From positions 1 to 7,422 of the forward strand of contig MGQF01000056.1 of NCBI GenBank assembly GCA_001797745.1: 7,422 bases of DNA. Reading direction: 5' to 3'. The notes beneath the pieces were generated by a model. It saw only the letters and a program-made list of their open reading frames with translations, had not been told where the DNA came from and did no database searches. Positions 5,114 through 7,422 of the stretch are shown here, in pieces (the first letter of the stretch is position 1; each line of letters begins with the position of its first letter). The translations under genes and the position numbers were made by a program. The stretch comes from Deltaproteobacteria bacterium RBG_13_52_11 (lineage in GTDB: Bacteria > Desulfobacterota > B13-G15 > RBG-16-54-18).

Positions 5114-6637
5114 CTATGAGCGATTGGAGGTTGAGAAGTGGATCGTAAAGGTTGAACCTTTTCCTTCTTCACTGACGACACCAATGGTAGCCCCGTGGTT
5201 TTCTAAAATTTTAAGGCTGATCGAGAGTCCAAGACCTGTGCCCTCGGATTTCGTCGTAAAAAAATGATCAAAAATCTTCTTCAAATGAGTCCCGGGAATC
5301 CCTATTCCAGTATCTCTCACGTCAATCCCAACTCCATCTCCGTCTTTTAAGAAGGTGCGGACAATCAAAGTCCCTCCCTCCTCCATGGCCTGAAGGGCAT
5401 TAAGCATGAGGTTGATCAAGACCTGCTGGATCTCATGGATATCAATTCGTAACTTGGGCAGCCTCTGTGCCCCTTCGAAAATGGAGGATATATTGGCCTT
5501 TTTTAATTTAGTCTGGAGGAATGCTAAACTCTTATCCACGACGTCATTGATCTCTTCCTCTTTGAAATGTGAAGCCTTCGGTCTGGCAAAATGAAGCATA
5601 TCATCCACAATCTTCTGAATCTTCTCAATCCCATCCAGGGTGCTACTCAAGATCTTCTTCTCTATTTCTGGAAGACCATTTTTTCTCGAGAGAATCTGAG
5701 TATTGATCTTTATCCCAGCAAGAGGATTTCTAAGTTCATGAGCCACACCTGCCGTCAGTTCTCCTAATGAGGATAATCTTTCAGCCAGGATCAACCGTTC
5801 CTCTGCCTTCTTCAAATTGGTAATATCTTTGCAGATCCGTGAAGCGCCGATAATGTCACCCGCTGCATTTTTAAGCGGCGAGATCGTCATACTCGTAATG
5901 GTCTCCTTCCCCTCCTTGGTTTTCCTTTTCACCTCGACATTGGGAATCACATCGCCTTCCTTTACCCGTTGCATCAATTGGTTTATCAGTTTCTCCTCTT
6001 CTACTCTCAACTTTTCATCACGCGAACAGAGAAACTGGGATAACCTTCCCCCCACCACCTCTTCTTTTTTATATCCGTAAATCTTTTCAGCCCCCTCATT
6101 CCAATAGAGGACATTTCCCTCCAGATCAACCACAGAGATGGCATCTCCTGCCTTCTCCACAATAGACTCGAGAAAGTTTTTCGTCTCAATGAGCTCTTTC
6201 TGAAGCCTCACTTTCTCCAGCATCAAACTGTAGCCTTCAATGACACGGTTCGCAACGAAGGGAAAGGCCTTGGCACACTCTGCCGATCGGTTGATATAGT
6301 CAAAGACCCCCTCCTTCATTGCCTCAATCGCCAATCGGGGATCTCCCTTGGCTGTTACAAAGATGGTAGGAATGCCAATGCCCAACTCATTAAAACGTCG
6401 AAGCCAGTTCAACCCTTCTCCATCTGAAAGGGAGTGGTCTAAAAGAAGGATGTCGAATCTCTCTTTTTGAAGCATTTTTAAACACTGCTCCCCCGAAGAA
6501 ACCTGCTCAATATGATAGAGTCCACCTGAAGCCATCAAAGAATCTTCAATCATTCTCAAGAAACTGAGGTCTCCTTCCGCCACTAAAATTCGTATTTTTT
6601 TGTCGGAACTGCAAACTCCTCTACGATTCTCCGCCAT
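5114..6637 (-). CDS. Receiver-PAS-histidine kinase (cytoplasmic two-component sensor)
   Basis: The 507 residues carry, in order: a receiver domain (about 15-130) with phosphoacceptor Asp 67 (ILLLDHSL) and Thr 95; a linker helix; a PAS domain (about 154-275, from FLESIVEKAGDAISVVD to the ICKDIT end typical of PAS); HisKA with the H-box AGVAHELRNPLAG (His 300); and the ATPase domain with N-box LINLMLNALQAM, G1 DTGIGIP (442-448), F-box FDHFFTTK and G2 GTGLGLS (466-472). All catalytic boxes are intact. There is no transmembrane segment, so it senses a cytoplasmic cue through PAS or takes phosphate on its own receiver. In the receiver, the place of the usual Lys (DYI.K) is Arg 117 (DYINRS), which could weaken or alter signalling. 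The ATG at 6637 has only an AGAGAGAG-type site. The likely partner regulator downstream is truncated, leaving the kinase apparently orphaned. Confidence 0.95.
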   Translation of the reverse strand: MAENRRGVCSSDKKIRILVAEGDLSFLRMIEDSLMASGGLYHIEQVSSGEQCLKMLQKERFDILLLDHSLSDGEGLNWLRRFNELGIGIPTIFVTAKGDPRLAIEAMKEGVFDYINRSAECAKAFPFVANRVIEGYSLMLEKVRLQKELIETKNFLESIVEKAGDAISVVDLEGNVLYWNEGAEKIYGYKKEEVVGGRLSQFLCSRDEKLRVEEEKLINQLMQRVKEGDVIPNVEVKRKTKEGKETITSMTISPLKNAAGDIIGASRICKDITNLKKAEERLILAERLSSLGELTAGVAHELRNPLAGIKINTQILSRKNGLPEIEKKILSSTLDGIEKIQKIVDDMLHFARPKASHFKEEEINDVVDKSLAFLQTKLKKANISSIFEGAQRLPKLRIDIHEIQQVLINLMLNALQAMEEGGTLIVRTFLKDGDGVGIDVRDTGIGIPGTHLKKIFDHFFTTKSEGTGLGLSISLKILENHGATIGVVSEEGKGSTFTIHFSTSNRS

Positions 6638-6652
6638 ATCATCTCTCTCTTT

Positions 6653-6681
6653 AAAATACCTGATGCCCCCCGTGCTGACAA
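6653..6681 (-). promoter_or_regulatory. Candidate sigma70-type promoter for the histidine kinase gene
   Basis: On the minus strand TTGTCA (6676-6681) is followed after 17 bases by TATTTT (6653-6658), 5 of 6 and 4 of 6 to consensus. Start of transcription would fall near 6646, giving a very short leader that would include only part of the GA-rich ribosome binding site. The closeness lowers confidence. Confidence 0.35.
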
Positions 6682-6688
6682 TCTTCTA

Positions 6689-6961
6689 TCAATATTTTTT
6701 ATAGGATATGCCTCTGACCACAACCCTCCTCTGCATCCTTTTCTCTACCCATCCCGTGGTGAAACGGTACGGGATCCCCCACTCCACGTCTGGGGTATTT
6801 TCGAATGTCGTTGGCATAAGCTTTTCCGTAGCTTTTAGTTGAAATGGGCGACTGTTCTCTTTCACTAATCTACCATATTCCTCATCTCCGTACAATAAAA
6901 CACCCCTTGGGTAAGACTGGTTATCACGGGTATTTTGGAAGATGTATCCAATCAGTACCAA
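6689..6961 (-). pseudogene. Unrecognised reading frame, probably a 3' gene remnant
   Basis: This frame reads like protein rather than noise: LVLIGYIFQNTRDNQSYPRG, then GVLLYGDEEYGRLVKENSRP and a basic, aromatic end (WGIPYRFTTGWVEKRM). I do not recognise a family. The only start codon near its beginning is a TTG at 6961, without a clear ribosome binding site. The open frame goes on upstream to a stop at 6998-7000 through protein-like codons (PLQVNTSPFFDT), with no ATG or GTG. That pattern fits the tail of a gene whose 5' part was lost. It lies on the same strand as the kinase, 52 bases before it, and the endonuclease promoter overlaps its upstream extension. It could also be a chance frame. 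Confidence 0.37.
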
Positions 6962-6983
6962 GGTGTCAAAGAAGGGGGATGTA

Positions 6984-7012
6984 TTGACTTGGAGGGGTTA
7001 TGCCATTACCAT
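6984..7012 (+). promoter_or_regulatory. Sigma70-type promoter for the endonuclease III gene
   Basis: TTGACT (6984-6989; 5 of 6) and TACCAT (7007-7012; 4 of 6) are separated by exactly 17 bases. Transcription should start near 7019, giving a leader of about 29 bases that holds the hairpin over the ribosome binding site. Confidence 0.5.
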
Positions 7013-7023
7013 TAGAGATAATC

Positions 7024-7043
7024 TTCCTCCCTGAGAGGAGGAA
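7024..7043 (+). promoter_or_regulatory. Hairpin that covers the Shine-Dalgarno of the endonuclease gene
   Basis: TTCCTCC (7024-7030) pairs perfectly with GGAGGAA (7037-7043) around a 6-base loop. The 3' arm is the Shine-Dalgarno itself, five bases before the GTG start. If the transcript starts near 7019 the hairpin lies within the short leader and should reduce ribosome access. Control of translation (temperature, protein or RNA binding) is inference. Confidence 0.5.
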
Positions 7044-7047
7044 TTGA

Positions 7048-7422
7048 GTGCAAGCAAGGGGTCAAGCCAATTTGTCTGTTCCCACTGATGACAGCCAGAA
7101 AAAAAGACATGCCCTCCAAAAGGTCGCCGAGGCCTTGATGAAGGAGTATGGGGTCCCGGACAAGGTTCCTTTGGATGATCCTTTAGAGGTGTTGATTCGC
7201 ACGGTTCTCTCCCAAAATACCAATGACAGAAACCGCGATCTGGCCTATGAGGAGTTGAGGAGGCGATTCCCTCGTTGGGAGGACCTTGTAGAGGCAGATA
7301 CAAAAGAGATCGCCGAGGCCATCCGGGTGGGGGGGCTGGCACAGCAGAAGTCGGCGAGAATCAAGGATATCCTCCAATGGGTGCAGAGCCGTTGGGGGAG
7401 CATGACCCTTGCCCCGCTCTGC
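7048..7422 (+). CDS. Endonuclease III-family (HhH-GPD) DNA glycosylase/AP lyase, N-terminal part
   Basis: Enzymes of this family remove oxidised pyrimidines and cut the abasic site in base excision repair. The 125 visible residues contain PLDDPLEVLIRTVLSQNTNDRNRDLAYEELRRRFP (about 41-75; the LSQNT.D motif of the first helices) and IAEAIRVGGLAQQKSARIKDIL (about 88-109; the family's GL...KA.RI..IL stretch). The helix-hairpin-helix with the catalytic Lys, the catalytic Asp and any Cys-rich iron-sulfur loop lie beyond the right edge, so activity cannot be judged. The GTG at 7048 is chosen because GGAGG sits 6 bases upstream and the frame is open from there; family similarity starts later, so the first 20 or so residues are a poorly conserved lead. 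It has its own promoter, divergent from the decayed region to the left. Exact subfamily (Nth or a related AP lyase) is open. Confidence 0.9.
   Translation, partial: MQARGQANLSVPTDDSQKKRHALQKVAEALMKEYGVPDKVPLDDPLEVLIRTVLSQNTNDRNRDLAYEELRRRFPRWEDLVEADTKEIAEAIRVGGLAQQKSARIKDILQWVQSRWGSMTLAPLC

Noticed and set aside
6998..7342. 114-codon open frame on the minus strand
   Set aside because: Antisense to the endonuclease III-family gene, which has clear family motifs, promoter and ribosome binding site.

Overview
The window looks like a chromosomal segment of an anaerobic or facultatively anaerobic Gram-negative bacterium. My best guess is the deltaproteobacterial (Desulfobacterota-type) lineage. 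The reasons are a folate-dependent TrmFO, a Tat/lipoprotein-type export signal, a NrfD/PsrC-type membrane subunit with a TorD-type chaperone, and a long receiver-PAS-kinase protein. This is inferred from gene content and style; there is no rRNA or other phylogenetic marker in the window. No tRNA, rRNA, CRISPR array or complete mobile element is visible.

Left end (1-1280): a stress-type locus read from a divergent promoter region. Leftward is a secreted Deg/HtrA-like serine protease (cut by the window edge). It is preceded in the same short operon by a tiny reading frame with a strong ribosome binding site and an in-frame TGA. Rightward is a single-domain universal stress protein, closed by a strong intrinsic terminator. 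The terminator can also fold into a competing hairpin.

Middle left (1430-2743): trmFO, leftward. It encodes the flavoprotein that makes m5U54 in tRNA from methylene-tetrahydrofolate.

Middle to right (2962-6961, all leftward): a block that reads as AT-richer by eye than trmFO and appears partly decayed. In transcription order it holds an unrecognised start-less remnant, then a receiver-PAS-histidine kinase, an AT-rich repeat-like spacer, and the first 49 codons of a response regulator receiver domain. That fragment runs directly into a TorD-family chaperone lacking its N-terminal part. A small Tat-type lipoprotein and a NrfD-family quinone-interacting membrane protein follow. The response regulator ends before its phosphoacceptor Asp exactly where TorD similarity begins, so a deletion fused the two genes. 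The respiratory set has no molybdopterin catalytic subunit and no ferredoxin subunit in the window. What remains is a chaperone fragment, a lipoprotein and a membrane anchor.

Right end (6984-7422): a rightward endonuclease III-family DNA repair gene, cut by the window edge. It has a good sigma70-like promoter, a GTG start, and a 7-bp hairpin that covers its Shine-Dalgarno sequence.

The points most worth a second look are the receiver/TorD fusion, the orphan NrfD module, the TGA-interrupted small gene ahead of the protease, and the two RNA structures (stress protein 3' end; endonuclease leader).
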